Shown piece after piece: positions 15,275-24,220 of a DNA stretch of 64,000 nt. The translations under genes and the position numbers were made by a program. Numbering within the stretch: the stretch's first letter is position 1; each line of letters begins with the position of its first letter. Source of the stretch: Candidatus Onthovicinus excrementipullorum (GTDB lineage Bacteria > Bacillota > Clostridia > Oscillospirales > Acutalibacteraceae); assembly GCA_018712345.1 (NCBI GenBank), contig DVHG01000010.1, positions 1 to 64,000 of the forward strand. The letters run 5' to 3'. The notes under the pieces are model-generated. The model saw only the letters and a list, made by a program, of their open reading frames with translations. It had not been told where the DNA came from and did not search any database.

Positions 15275-17056
15275 ATGAGGCGGACCATCAGAACAGCATC
15301 GTTTTTACTGGCCGGGCTGCTGGTACTTTCCATGGCGGGGTGCAGTCAGGTCAAAATCGGGTACGAGCAGGAAAAATTTGATACGTTTATGCAGGATGTG
15401 TTTGTCAACACCATGCAGAGCGACTACACGACGGCGCACACCTTCCTGAAAAATCCGGCCGATTTTGGCGTGGATATGGAAAAGGTGCCTGTCAATTTGG
15501 GGGACCGTTTCACGCAGGAGAACATGGAAAAGCAGCGGGAACAGCTCCGGGAGACCAATGAGACCTTCCGTGAGTTTGACCGCGACCTCCTCACGGCGGA
15601 GCAGCAGGATATCTATGACACCTTTGACGCTCAGATTGCGCTGGAACTCCAGCTTTCGGATGCCAAATTTGACTATTACGCTCCCCTGTTTGAGAGTATG
15701 TCGGGGCTTCAGTTCCAGCTGCCGACCCTGTTTGCGGACTGGGAGGTGCGTAGTGAGCAGGATGTGCAGGATCTGATCACGCTGGTGCAGGATGTGAAGC
15801 CCTATGTGGCCAGCGCGCTGGACTATACGCAAAAGCAGGCGGACATGGGGCTGCTGATGCTGGATCTGGACGCAGTGGCGGATTACTGCTCCGGGATCGT
15901 CCAGGCGGGGGAGCAGAGTGCTATCCTCTCCGCAATGAGCGCGGGCATTGATAGCCTGAATTTGGACCCCGAGCGGGCGGAAACGTATAAAAATGAGTTG
16001 GTGCAGGCGTTTACCGACTCTTTCATCCCGGCGTTTCAGTATATTTGTGACACCATGGACGGTCTGAAAGCGTCCGGAAAGAATCATACGCTGGGTCTGG
16101 CGCAGTTTGAGCACGGCAAGGAGTACTATGAATTGCTGCTCCGCCAGAGCATCGGCGCGGATCAGTCTGTGCAGGAGGTCCGGGAGATGATGGAGACAGC
16201 CGGCCGGGACCACTTGAAAAATCTCAGCGCGATCCTCCTCCAGAATCCGACCGCCCTGCTTCCGCTGGCGGAGAACAATCTGCCGGAGACGGGATATGAC
16301 TCCTACCAGGAGATCCTGGACGATCTGCGGGACAAGATCCCGGAGCGCTTCCCGGCAGTGCAGGCGCTGAATTATAACATTGTGGCCATCAATGAGGAGA
16401 TCGCCTCCGACACGGGCGTGGCGGCCTATTTCAATATCCCGCCGCTGGATGGGACGTCGGCCAAGCAGCTGCGTGTCAATCCGAACACGGGAGAAGTTTC
16501 CTCCCTGTCCACCTACTCCACCGTGGCGCACGAGGGCTTCCCGGGGCACATGTACCAGTATGCATACATGTACGAGCATGTGGACAGCGATTATATCAAG
16601 GCGCTCTCGAATGTCCCCGCCTATACGGAGGGCTACGCCGTATATGCCCAGTATGAGGCCCTGAAGGAATTGGAGGGCATCGATCAGGCGCTTTTGGACG
16701 CATACCGGGAGAACGAGCTCATCAGTTATTGTGCGATCATCGTGTGCGATATCGGGATTCACTATGAGGGCTGGTCCATAGAGGAGTTTACAAGCTATCT
16801 GAACAAGCAGGGGTTCTCCCTGGCAGGGGAAGATGCACAGCTTCAGTATGAGCAGTTGTGGGCAAATCCCTGCGCATTTGAGCCCTACTATGTGGGGTAT
16901 GAGCAATTCCGCGCACTCAAGGAGAAGGCGCAGGACGCACTGGGCGATCAGTTCCAGGAAAAGGCGTTCAATGAGGTGATCCTCAAGAGCGGAACCGTAC
17001 CGTTCAGCGTGGTGGAACGGAATGTGGAGGCATATATTAAAAATTCGGGCGTTTGA
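15275..17056 (+). CDS. DUF885 family lipoprotein, putative metallopeptidase
   Basis: A 593-residue exported protein. The lipoprotein signal is MRRTIRTASFLLAGLLVLSM with lipobox MAGC, so the mature protein is anchored outside the membrane. The body is DUF885: mostly helical, with HEGFPGHMYQ near residue 420 (an HExxxxH-like zinc site) followed by YTEGYAVYAQYEAL, which would supply the third ligand. Such proteins look like distant M2/M3-type zinc carboxypeptidases, but substrates are unknown. The ATG at 15275 is nine bases after AAAGGCGG; an upstream TTG would spoil the signal peptide little. Single gene, followed by a terminator. Confidence 0.85.
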   Translation: MRRTIRTASFLLAGLLVLSMAGCSQVKIGYEQEKFDTFMQDVFVNTMQSDYTTAHTFLKNPADFGVDMEKVPVNLGDRFTQENMEKQREQLRETNETFREFDRDLLTAEQQDIYDTFDAQIALELQLSDAKFDYYAPLFESMSGLQFQLPTLFADWEVRSEQDVQDLITLVQDVKPYVASALDYTQKQADMGLLMLDLDAVADYCSGIVQAGEQSAILSAMSAGIDSLNLDPERAETYKNELVQAFTDSFIPAFQYICDTMDGLKASGKNHTLGLAQFEHGKEYYELLLRQSIGADQSVQEVREMMETAGRDHLKNLSAILLQNPTALLPLAENNLPETGYDSYQEILDDLRDKIPERFPAVQALNYNIVAINEEIASDTGVAAYFNIPPLDGTSAKQLRVNPNTGEVSSLSTYSTVAHEGFPGHMYQYAYMYEHVDSDYIKALSNVPAYTEGYAVYAQYEALKELEGIDQALLDAYRENELISYCAIIVCDIGIHYEGWSIEEFTSYLNKQGFSLAGEDAQLQYEQLWANPCAFEPYYVGYEQFRALKEKAQDALGDQFQEKAFNEVILKSGTVPFSVVERNVEAYIKNSGV

Positions 17057-17128
17057 TGTAAGGGCGCGCTTGGGATAATGCGCATACCCTATGGAGAATT
17101 TCTCTAAGATAAAGATTAAAAAAACAAC

Positions 17129-17155
17129 AAGGCCCCGCGGCTAATGCGGGGCCTT
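17129..17155. terminator. Hairpin after the DUF885 gene
   Basis: AAGGCCCCGC (17129-17138) pairs perfectly with GCGGGGCCTT (17146-17155). The T tract is weak on the plus strand; it probably ends the DUF885 transcript. Confidence 0.65.
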
Positions 17156-17471
17156 TAACATATGAAAAATTCGGATTTATCCTGTCAGAGAAATGCCTGC
17201 GGAGCAGGAGGACCAAGGGCCATAGACTAGCTGACAAGGGGGCTGTTTTTGGGGGGGGCTCTCCATCACCTCGCCGATGTATTAAAAATTTTCAAAAAAG
17301 TTGTTGGAAGGCGAGTCAGAAATGGAAGTCAATTTGCTGTGCTAAGGAAAACTGTCTGTTTGGGATCTCACCGGGGTGACTGCGAGCGCATGGTTTCACG
17401 AATTTTAAAAGAATCCCCAATTACGGGTGGATTCAATTTCCTGTCAGAGAGGCGACTATATGCAAAAACAA

Positions 17472-17501
17472 AGAAGGGGCCGTTTTCGAACGGCCCCTTC
17501 T
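17472..17501 (-). terminator. Terminator of the Gly/Asn-rich lipoprotein gene
   Basis: A 13-bp perfect stem (17472-17484 with 17489-17501) around TTCG. On the minus strand it is followed by TTTGTTTTTG, right after the lipoprotein stop codon. Confidence 0.85.
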
Positions 17502-17529
17502 GTTTTGTGATATTCTCTTTGCCAGAGGA

Positions 17530-18411
17530 TTAGGCAAACGTTACTTTACCTGTACCCCAAATCTTGGCAGTGACAGAAACGGGAAGACCACCAATCTTAG
17601 CTGTAGCCTTGCCGTTAACCTCCTCGCCAAAGTTCAGGGTCAGCGAAGTTGCCTTACCGGAGGTTTTATCAATCGTAACATTGATCACACCATCCTTCAG
17701 AGCAAAAGACGCGCTGTCCTTATTCAGAGTGATTTCCAGACCGAACTGATCATGACCGATCGTCTGAATCAGATGATTCGCATCGTCATACGAAATGAAA
17801 TACGGGTAGCCCTTGGCACCATAAGCGGCAGAAGAGTCGACCGTCACATTTCTCAGGGTAAACTTGATCGTAATAGAATTGCCTGAACTACCGGGAGTGA
17901 CGCTTGCGACATCAGCCTTGTTCAGGGTTGCCGGTTTAACATTGAAAGTCTCCGGCTTGTTAAAGGAGTCCGCAACAGCACCATTTCCAAGAGCAGGACC
18001 ATTCAAATCACCAAGAGAGGTGTCAGAGCCGCCCCAAGTACGCTGAACGTTTGCCTTGGTAAAACCGGCCTTAGAAACAGCGCTGTTATACAGGGCAATA
18101 GCTTCATCAACATTGGTCGGAGCCTTGACGCCGCTTTCAGAAGGCGTCTGCGTACCGGTGCCGTTGTTACCAGTGCCGTTGTTACCGGTACCACCGTTAG
18201 CGGACCCGGTCTCAGACGGATCAGCAGCACTCGCGTCCTCGGAAGGAGCAGCAGCGTCTCCGGTGCCGGCCTCTCCATCATCAACAACAAACGCTGCCGG
18301 AGTGGTATCCTCTGTGGATTCAGCATCCTCCGTGCCGCCGCACGCTGCGAGCGAGAACACCAGCGCGATGGACATGCCAAGCGCAAGCAGTTTTGCGATC
18401 TTCTTCTTCAT
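17530..18411 (-). CDS. Lipoprotein with Gly/Asn/Thr-rich linker
   Basis: A 293-residue lipoprotein of unknown function. Signal MKKKIAKLLALGMSIALVFS with lipobox LAAC (lipidated Cys24). Then comes an acidic Ser/Ala/Asp-rich stretch and a short tandem repeat, (NGTGN)n, encoded by near-identical 15-base DNA units around 18,155-18,205. The C-terminal 190 residues look beta-rich, with ITIKFTLRNVTVD and VINVTIDKTSGKATSLTLNF. Its signal peptide, linker ending TQTPS and following 'EAIALYNSA' helix resemble those of the lipoprotein at 49,315, so the two are probable paralogues. It sits alone between terminators. Confidence 0.8.
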   Translation of the reverse strand: MKKKIAKLLALGMSIALVFSLAACGGTEDAESTEDTTPAAFVVDDGEAGTGDAAAPSEDASAADPSETGSANGGTGNNGTGNNGTGTQTPSESGVKAPTNVDEAIALYNSAVSKAGFTKANVQRTWGGSDTSLGDLNGPALGNGAVADSFNKPETFNVKPATLNKADVASVTPGSSGNSITIKFTLRNVTVDSSAAYGAKGYPYFISYDDANHLIQTIGHDQFGLEITLNKDSASFALKDGVINVTIDKTSGKATSLTLNFGEEVNGKATAKIGGLPVSVTAKIWGTGKVTFA

Positions 18412-18712
18412 AGTGGATTCTTACCCCTTTCAAATTGTTCCCCGTGTGGGGATCCGATTCAAATTTCCCACTGCGGTACCACTATGTAAGGCCGCACAAC
18501 CCGGCCAGTGGTGCAGGGGGAGCTACAGATATTAAGGTACATCATTCCGTCCGTTTTGTCAATAGAAAAATAGGAATTTTAATATTTTTACCGGTTTTAT
18601 ACACTCGATTTTGATAGTATTTGCCAACAGCCCCGCTGACGGAATGTGAACATGACCTGTAAACTGAAAACAGGCCCCGGGATATCCCGGAGCCTGTGCG
18701 GGTTCAGAGCAA
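18412..18712. other. Upstream region of the lipoprotein gene
   Basis: About 300 bases. It holds a candidate minus-strand promoter (TTGACA at 18558-18563 with a weak TACCTT), a leader with short inverted repeats (for instance GCCGCACAACCCGGC at 18491-18505), an AT-rich patch at 18,570-18,630 and the ilvC terminator. Nothing coding was recognised. Confidence 0.45.
18671..18696 (-). terminator. Terminator of the ilv operon
   Basis: CAGGC (18671-18675) pairs with GCCTG (18692-18696) outside an inner CCGGGATATCCCGG palindrome; the minus strand continues with TTTTCAGTTT. It follows the ilvC stop codon. Confidence 0.8.
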
Positions 18713-19735
<1,023 letters not shown>

Positions 19736-19830
19736 TTACCTCCTGTTTTTCACAAGTCCAGCGGGCCTGTGTTGGAATTTAATTTGTGCGGGTTCTCCCG
19801 CTCTATCTCAATCCGGCTGGCCGGATGAAA

Positions 19831-20346
19831 TCAGATGGATTCTTTGTCCGCCTTGGGGCGGAGGGAGGAGTCGGGTCCGACCTCGATGGCGATCTGGCCC
19901 GTCTGGACGAGTTCGCGGATCCCGTAGGGGCGCAGCATCTCAATGAATGTCGCCTTGCGGGAATCCGTGTCCGTGAACTCCAGCGTCAGGGAGGACTTGG
20001 AGACGTCCACGATCTTTGCCCCCATTAGCTCGGCGATCTTCATCAGCTCGTGGCGGTTTTTGGCATCTGCGGAGACCTTGACAAGCGTCAGCGCACGGCT
20101 GATGTAGCAGCCCTCCTCAAGCACCTTGACTTTAATGACGGGGATCAGTTTATTGAGCTGCTTTTCCAACTGCTCAACAAGATACTCATCGCCGTTGACC
20201 ACGATGGTGATACGGGAGATCGCCGGATCATTCGTGGGGCCGACGGCCAGGGAGTGGATATTAAAGCCGCGGCGGGAGAAAAGGCCGGTTACCTTGGAGA
20301 GGACGCCGGGGCTGTTTTCGACAAGTACGCTCAGAGTTCTTCTCAT
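19831..20346 (-). CDS. ilvN: Acetolactate synthase small (regulatory) subunit
   Basis: A 171-residue regulatory subunit. The N-terminal ACT domain reads LSVLVENSPGVLSKVTGLFSRRGFNIHSLAV, with the Gly-containing valine-binding turn NSPGVLS; the C-terminal ferredoxin-like domain follows. It binds to and activates the large subunit and gives valine feedback control. It starts 23 bases after the ilvB stop. Also named ilvH in some species. Confidence 0.95.
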   Translation of the reverse strand: MRRTLSVLVENSPGVLSKVTGLFSRRGFNIHSLAVGPTNDPAISRITIVVNGDEYLVEQLEKQLNKLIPVIKVKVLEEGCYISRALTLVKVSADAKNRHELMKIAELMGAKIVDVSKSSLTLEFTDTDSRKATFIEMLRPYGIRELVQTGQIAIEVGPDSSLRPKADKESI

Positions 20347-20369
20347 TTTATATGTTCCTCCTTATGCGG

Positions 20370-22010
20370 TCAGTTATAGGAGCTCTGCGACGGGTCCACG
20401 TGTACCTGCATCAGGAACGGCCCGCGCGCGGCAAGCATCTGTTCAATTGCTGCGGGGGCGTCTTCATCCGTGCGGACATCCGCGCCCGGGATCCCGTAGG
20501 CGGCTGCCAGTGCGATAAAATCCGGGCTGCCGTTCAGGTCCACGGCGGTCTCGCGCCCGCCGTACTGCTTGTCCTGCAGCTCGCGCACCATGCCCAAACG
20601 GCAGTTGCGCATGACGATGATTTTGACATCAATGCCGTCCTGCACGAGCGTGGCCAGCTCCATCATGGACATCTGGATGGCGCCGTCCCCCATCACAGCG
20701 ACGACGGTACGGCGCGGCTTGGCGAGCTTGGCCCCCATCGCGGCGGGGAGGGAATAGCCCATCGTACCCATGCCGCCGGAGGTGATGAACATACCGCTGC
20801 GCAGCTTGTAATTGTTGGATGCCCAGATCTGATTCTGGCCGACATCTGCCACGAGGATATCGCGATCACGCAGAGCGTCGGAAAGCGTTCGGACAAATTG
20901 ACGCGGTTCAACGGAATTCTCCATCGGGCAATAGGCCGTATTCTCCTCACACTCGGCACGCAGTGCGGCAGCTTTTTTTGCCCAGTCATCCGGGCAGCGG
21001 AAGTCCAGCCGCTCGAGCAGGGCCTCCAGAGCCGGACGGGCCTGTGCCACGATGGGGATAAATGTATTCAAATTCTTACCGATCTCAGCCGGGTCAACGT
21101 CGATGTGGATGATCTTGGAGCGCTCGGAAGTGCGCTGCGGGTCCGCGATGGCGCGGTCCCCGACGCGTGCGCCAATGACAAGGATCACGTCCGCCCGTTT
21201 GATGGCCGTGTTGGCACACCGCAGGCCGTACATGCCGAGCATCCCCAGATAGAGCGGATGGTCAAACGGCAGCACGCCGATGCCCATCATGGTCGCCGTG
21301 ACCGGGATGTTGGCCCGCTCCGCGAAGGTGCGCAGCTCCTGCTCCGCCCGCGCGCCGAGGACACCGCCGCCCGCGATAATCAGCGGGGAGCGTGCCGTCT
21401 TCAGCAGAGCCAGTGCCCGCTTGATCTGGAGAATGTTCGGCTGGATGCGCGGTTTATAGCCCATGATGCGAGGGGCCTTTGGGTATTCAAAATCTTTTTT
21501 GAGCGCCTCCTGCTGCACGTCAACCGGCACGTCGATCAGGACGGGACCCGGGCGCCCGCTGGCGGCGATATAAAAGGCCTCCTTAAAAATGCGGGGCAGG
21601 TCATCCGCACTGGTGACCAGATAGCTGTGCTTGATAAACGGCGTGACGGCGCCGGTGATATCTGCCTCCTGAAAGACATCGCGCCCGAGGAGATCGCGCC
21701 GGACCTGGCCGGTGATGGCCACGATCGGAATCGAATCCTGATACGCGGAGGCGATGGCGGTGATGAGGTTTGTCGCGCCGGGGCCGGAGGTCACGACACA
21801 CACGCCGACCTCCCCGCTCGCGCGGGCGTAGCCGCTGGCTGCGTGCCCCGCGCTCTGCTCATGCCGCACGAGGATGTGGCGCATGGAGCCGTCGCGGAGC
21901 AGCTCGTCGTAAAACGGGCAGATCGCAGCGCCCGGATAGCCAAAGAGGACCTTTACATGCTCCTCCTTTAAGCAGCGGACCATTGCCTGGGCTCCGTTCA
22001 CAATCCTCAT
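20370..22010 (-). CDS. ilvB: Acetolactate synthase large subunit
   Basis: A 546-residue thiamine-diphosphate enzyme. The catalytic Glu is in RHEQSAGHAASGYARA, FAD/ThDP contacts in TSGPGATNLITA, and the ThDP-Mg motif in VMGDGAIQMSMMELATLVQD followed by Asn. It condenses two pyruvates to acetolactate, or pyruvate with 2-ketobutyrate, starting branched-chain amino-acid synthesis. First gene of the operon, with a good promoter and a 78-base leader. The length is slightly below the usual 560-570 because of a short C-terminus. AGAGAGGG precedes the ATG. Confidence 0.96.
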   Translation of the reverse strand: MRIVNGAQAMVRCLKEEHVKVLFGYPGAAICPFYDELLRDGSMRHILVRHEQSAGHAASGYARASGEVGVCVVTSGPGATNLITAIASAYQDSIPIVAITGQVRRDLLGRDVFQEADITGAVTPFIKHSYLVTSADDLPRIFKEAFYIAASGRPGPVLIDVPVDVQQEALKKDFEYPKAPRIMGYKPRIQPNILQIKRALALLKTARSPLIIAGGGVLGARAEQELRTFAERANIPVTATMMGIGVLPFDHPLYLGMLGMYGLRCANTAIKRADVILVIGARVGDRAIADPQRTSERSKIIHIDVDPAEIGKNLNTFIPIVAQARPALEALLERLDFRCPDDWAKKAAALRAECEENTAYCPMENSVEPRQFVRTLSDALRDRDILVADVGQNQIWASNNYKLRSGMFITSGGMGTMGYSLPAAMGAKLAKPRRTVVAVMGDGAIQMSMMELATLVQDGIDVKIIVMRNCRLGMVRELQDKQYGGRETAVDLNGSPDFIALAAAYGIPGADVRTDEDAPAAIEQMLAARGPFLMQVHVDPSQSSYN

Positions 22011-22030
22011 CCCTCTCTCTTAAAAATTTG

Positions 22031-22094
22031 CTCCCCCGGCCGGACCGGGAGGAGGGCGGAATCACCGCCCTTACTATTTATATGTTTACTTATC
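22031..22094 (-). promoter_or_regulatory. ilvB leader with possible attenuator hairpin
   Basis: The minus-strand leader contains two hairpins: AGGGCGG...CCGCCCT (about 22,053-22,072) and CTCCC...GGGAG (22,031-22,051) followed by CAAATTTTT just before the ribosome site. The second looks like a weak terminator placed ahead of ilvB. No leader peptide rich in Leu/Val/Ile and no T-box were found, so control by attenuation is only a possibility. Confidence 0.35.
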
Positions 22095-22122
22095 ATTATA
22101 CCACGGGGGCGCGCGGCGTCAA
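22095..22122 (-). promoter_or_regulatory. Promoter of ilvBNC
   Basis: On the minus strand TTGACG (22117-22122) and TATAAT (22095-22100) are 16 bases apart. Confidence 0.75.
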
Positions 22123-22228
22123 GGCCGTTGCGGCGGAAAGATTGATCAAACTTTATAATTGCGTGCCGCGCGATTTTGTGCGTGAAATAGGTTTTTGGCT
22201 GGGCGGGGGCAAAATGTATCACTGAATA

Positions 22229-22257
22229 ATGACAAATTGGGAAAAAAGTGCTATAAT
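22229..22257 (+). promoter_or_regulatory. Promoter of the DUF815 gene
   Basis: ATGACA (22229-22234) and TATAAT (22252-22257) with a 17-base spacer. An ATG within the -35 hexamer opens the longest frame, but translation from there is impossible if this is the promoter. Confidence 0.65.
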
Positions 22258-22309
22258 CCTACATTGGTTATCTATTGCCCCTGCGGGGCGGAAGAAGGGT
22301 CTGGTCACA

Positions 22310-23521
22310 GTGGAAAAAACGGATTGGTACGGCGAGCTCTCCTCGCTGATGATTTATACGGAGCATGAGATCCCCGCCGTTGGAAGGCTGCTGGAGCTGT
22401 TCCGAATGCAGGACTCCGCTCAAAAACAGCACGCCTACGCCGCCTTTTTCAGGGAGCTGGCGGAGGCCGGATTTGCCGATGACCTGAAAGGATATCTCAG
22501 CAGCCGGATCCTGTACAGCGATAATCTCTTCGCCCGGGAGGCGTCGTGTAACGCCGGTGTCCCACAGGTGCTCATGCATGCCGCGGCGCACGATCTGGAT
22601 ATTTTAGAGCATCTCTGCACGCTCACCCCCGCGCAGGCCGGGCTGCCGGAGGGAATCCCGTTCCCGGCGGTGGGCCATGGGGAGCTTCCGCTCGGGGATA
22701 CGGGCTGGGGCGGTAAGGCTGCGGTGCTGGCGGACTTCCACCGGAAAAACGGGTGCGGCATCTTCGCACGGAACAAGGCGTTCCTGTGGCGGGATGGCGA
22801 GCTTGTCCCCGTGACCCATACCAACGAGATTACCCTCAGCGACCTAAAGACGTATGAGGAACCGCGCCGTCGCGTGCTGGAAAACACACAGGCGTTCATG
22901 CAGGGGCTGCCCGCGAACAATGTCCTGCTCTACGGCGACCGGGGCACAGGCAAATCCTCCACGGTGCACGCCATCCTCAACCGCTATGCCCCGGAGGGCC
23001 TGCGCATGATTGAAATGCCCAAGAGTGCCATTGCGGAGTTCCCCAAGGTGGTGGAAAAGCTGCGCGGGACGGCGCTCAAATTCATCATCTTTATTGATGA
23101 CCTGTCCTTTTCCACCAATGACAGCACATATGCCCAGCTGAAGGCGGCACTTGAGGGCGGTCTGGCCGCGCGGCGGGACAACATGCTCATCTACGCCACG
23201 AGCAACCTGCGCCATCTGGTGCGCGAAAAGTTCTCCGACCGCGAGGGCGACGAGCTCCATCGCCGCGATACCATGCAGGAGCAGCTCTCGCTCTCCGACC
23301 GCTTTGGCCTGATGGTCACGTTCATCAATCCCGGCCGGCAGCAGTACTACGATATCCTCGACGGAATCGCGGCGGATCGTGGGTTGGCGGTCAGCCCGGA
23401 GGAGCTGCACGCGGGCGCCGAACGATGGGCGCTCAGCCGCGGCGGCAGGAGCCCGCGCACGGCCCGCCAGTACATCGACCATTTGGAGGCCCGGCTCAAG
23501 CTCGGCCTCGGCATGGACTGA
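22310..23521 (+). CDS. DUF815 family AAA+ ATPase
   Basis: A 403-residue ATPase. The N-terminal 180 residues are family-specific; the ATPase core has Walker A GDRGTGKSS (about residues 209-217), Walker B FIIFIDDLSF, sensor-1-like IYATSNLRHLV and the DUF815 hallmark YFNP-like TFINPGRQQYYDI. The function is not known for any member. GTG at 22310 is chosen because the promoter precludes the upstream ATG and AAGAAGGG lies ten bases before it. The YfbR-like gene follows after 34 bases, probably in the same operon. Confidence 0.82.
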   Translation: MEKTDWYGELSSLMIYTEHEIPAVGRLLELFRMQDSAQKQHAYAAFFRELAEAGFADDLKGYLSSRILYSDNLFAREASCNAGVPQVLMHAAAHDLDILEHLCTLTPAQAGLPEGIPFPAVGHGELPLGDTGWGGKAAVLADFHRKNGCGIFARNKAFLWRDGELVPVTHTNEITLSDLKTYEEPRRRVLENTQAFMQGLPANNVLLYGDRGTGKSSTVHAILNRYAPEGLRMIEMPKSAIAEFPKVVEKLRGTALKFIIFIDDLSFSTNDSTYAQLKAALEGGLAARRDNMLIYATSNLRHLVREKFSDREGDELHRRDTMQEQLSLSDRFGLMVTFINPGRQQYYDILDGIAADRGLAVSPEELHAGAERWALSRGGRSPRTARQYIDHLEARLKLGLGMD

Positions 23522-23555
23522 TACGTTTACCCTTTTCAGACTACAGGAGTACACC

Positions 23556-24146
23556 ATGAATCATTCTTTTTTTGCCCTGATGGGGCGGATGAAGTATATT
23601 TCCCGCTGGGCGCTTATGCGCAACACACATTCGGAAAATCTGGCCGATCACTCCCATGAGACGGCGGTGATTGCCCACGCGCTCGCGCTGATCGGCAACC
23701 GTAAGCTCGGCAGGCATTACAATGCGGAGCGGGCGGCGCTGCTGGGCCTGTATCACGACGCCCCGGAGATCCTCACCGGAGACATGCCCACCCCGGTCAA
23801 ATACCACGACCCGGAGATGAAAAATGCCTACCGCCGTGTGGAGGAGAAGGCGCAGGAGACGTTGCTCGACAAGCTCCCGGACTACCTGCAGGACGATTTC
23901 CGTCAGATTCTCCAGGGGGAGGATGCGCAGGAGGGTGATGCAGAGCTGCGCACCCTGGTCAAGGCGGCGGACAAGCTCTGCGCCCTCATCAAGTGCATTG
24001 AGGAGGAGAAGGCGGGCAATACGGAATTTATCCAGGCGGGGCGCTCCACACGCCGAATTCTGGAAAACCTCCGCTGTCCTGAGGCAGAGATCTTCATGCG
24101 GGAGTTTCTCCCGTCCTATTCCATGACGCTCGACGAGCAGAAGTGA
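23556..24146 (+). CDS. YfbR-like 5'-deoxynucleotidase (HD domain)
   Basis: A 196-residue HD-domain protein matching YfbR: RMKYISRWALMRNTHSENLADHSHE at the start, then LYHDAPEILTGDMPTPVKY. Metal ligands would be the His of DHSHE (H32/H34), the HD pair His67-Asp68 and a later Asp near VKAADKL. YfbR removes phosphate from dNMPs, for example in the thymidylate pathway. The caggag ribosome site is six bases from the ATG. It lies behind the DUF815 gene and ahead of the MurL-MurD2 promoter. Confidence 0.9.
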   Translation: MNHSFFALMGRMKYISRWALMRNTHSENLADHSHETAVIAHALALIGNRKLGRHYNAERAALLGLYHDAPEILTGDMPTPVKYHDPEMKNAYRRVEEKAQETLLDKLPDYLQDDFRQILQGEDAQEGDAELRTLVKAADKLCALIKCIEEEKAGNTEFIQAGRSTRRILENLRCPEAEIFMREFLPSYSMTLDEQK

Positions 24147-24171
24147 CAAATTCGGCCGTGCGCCGTATGAT
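24143..24171 (+). promoter_or_regulatory. Promoter of murL-murD2
   Basis: GTGACA (24143-24148) and TATGAT (24166-24171), spacer 17; the -35 overlaps the end of the YfbR-like gene. Confidence 0.55.
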
Positions 24172-24220
24172 ACGATGAAGCCATAAAAATGTGAGAAGCA
24201 CACGCGGAGGAGGCGGCACC

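Larger units (their letters stand above)
17057..17529. other. Gap without recognised genes
   Basis: This 473-base gap holds two hairpin terminators (17129-17155 and 17472-17501). The stretch between them (about 17,160-17,470) contains a 94-codon open frame with no ribosome site and no protein-like composition, which I do not accept. A run of G (17,239-17,256) is notable. No tRNA, repeat or promoter was recognised. Confidence 0.6.

Noticed and set aside
15305-16906. 533-codon open frame antisense to the DUF885 gene
   Set aside because: Shadow frame; the plus-strand protein has a lipobox and a metallopeptidase-like motif.
17249-17533. 94-codon open frame in the gap after the DUF885 gene
   Set aside because: No ribosome site, spans a terminator, no protein-like pattern.
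18150-18210. Tandem 15-base units considered as a regulatory or phase-variable repeat
   Set aside because: They lie in frame within the lipoprotein linker and just encode a Gly/Asn/Thr-rich spacer; length change would not shift the frame.
20352-21971. 539-codon open frame antisense to ilvB
   Set aside because: Shadow; ilvB motifs are unambiguous.
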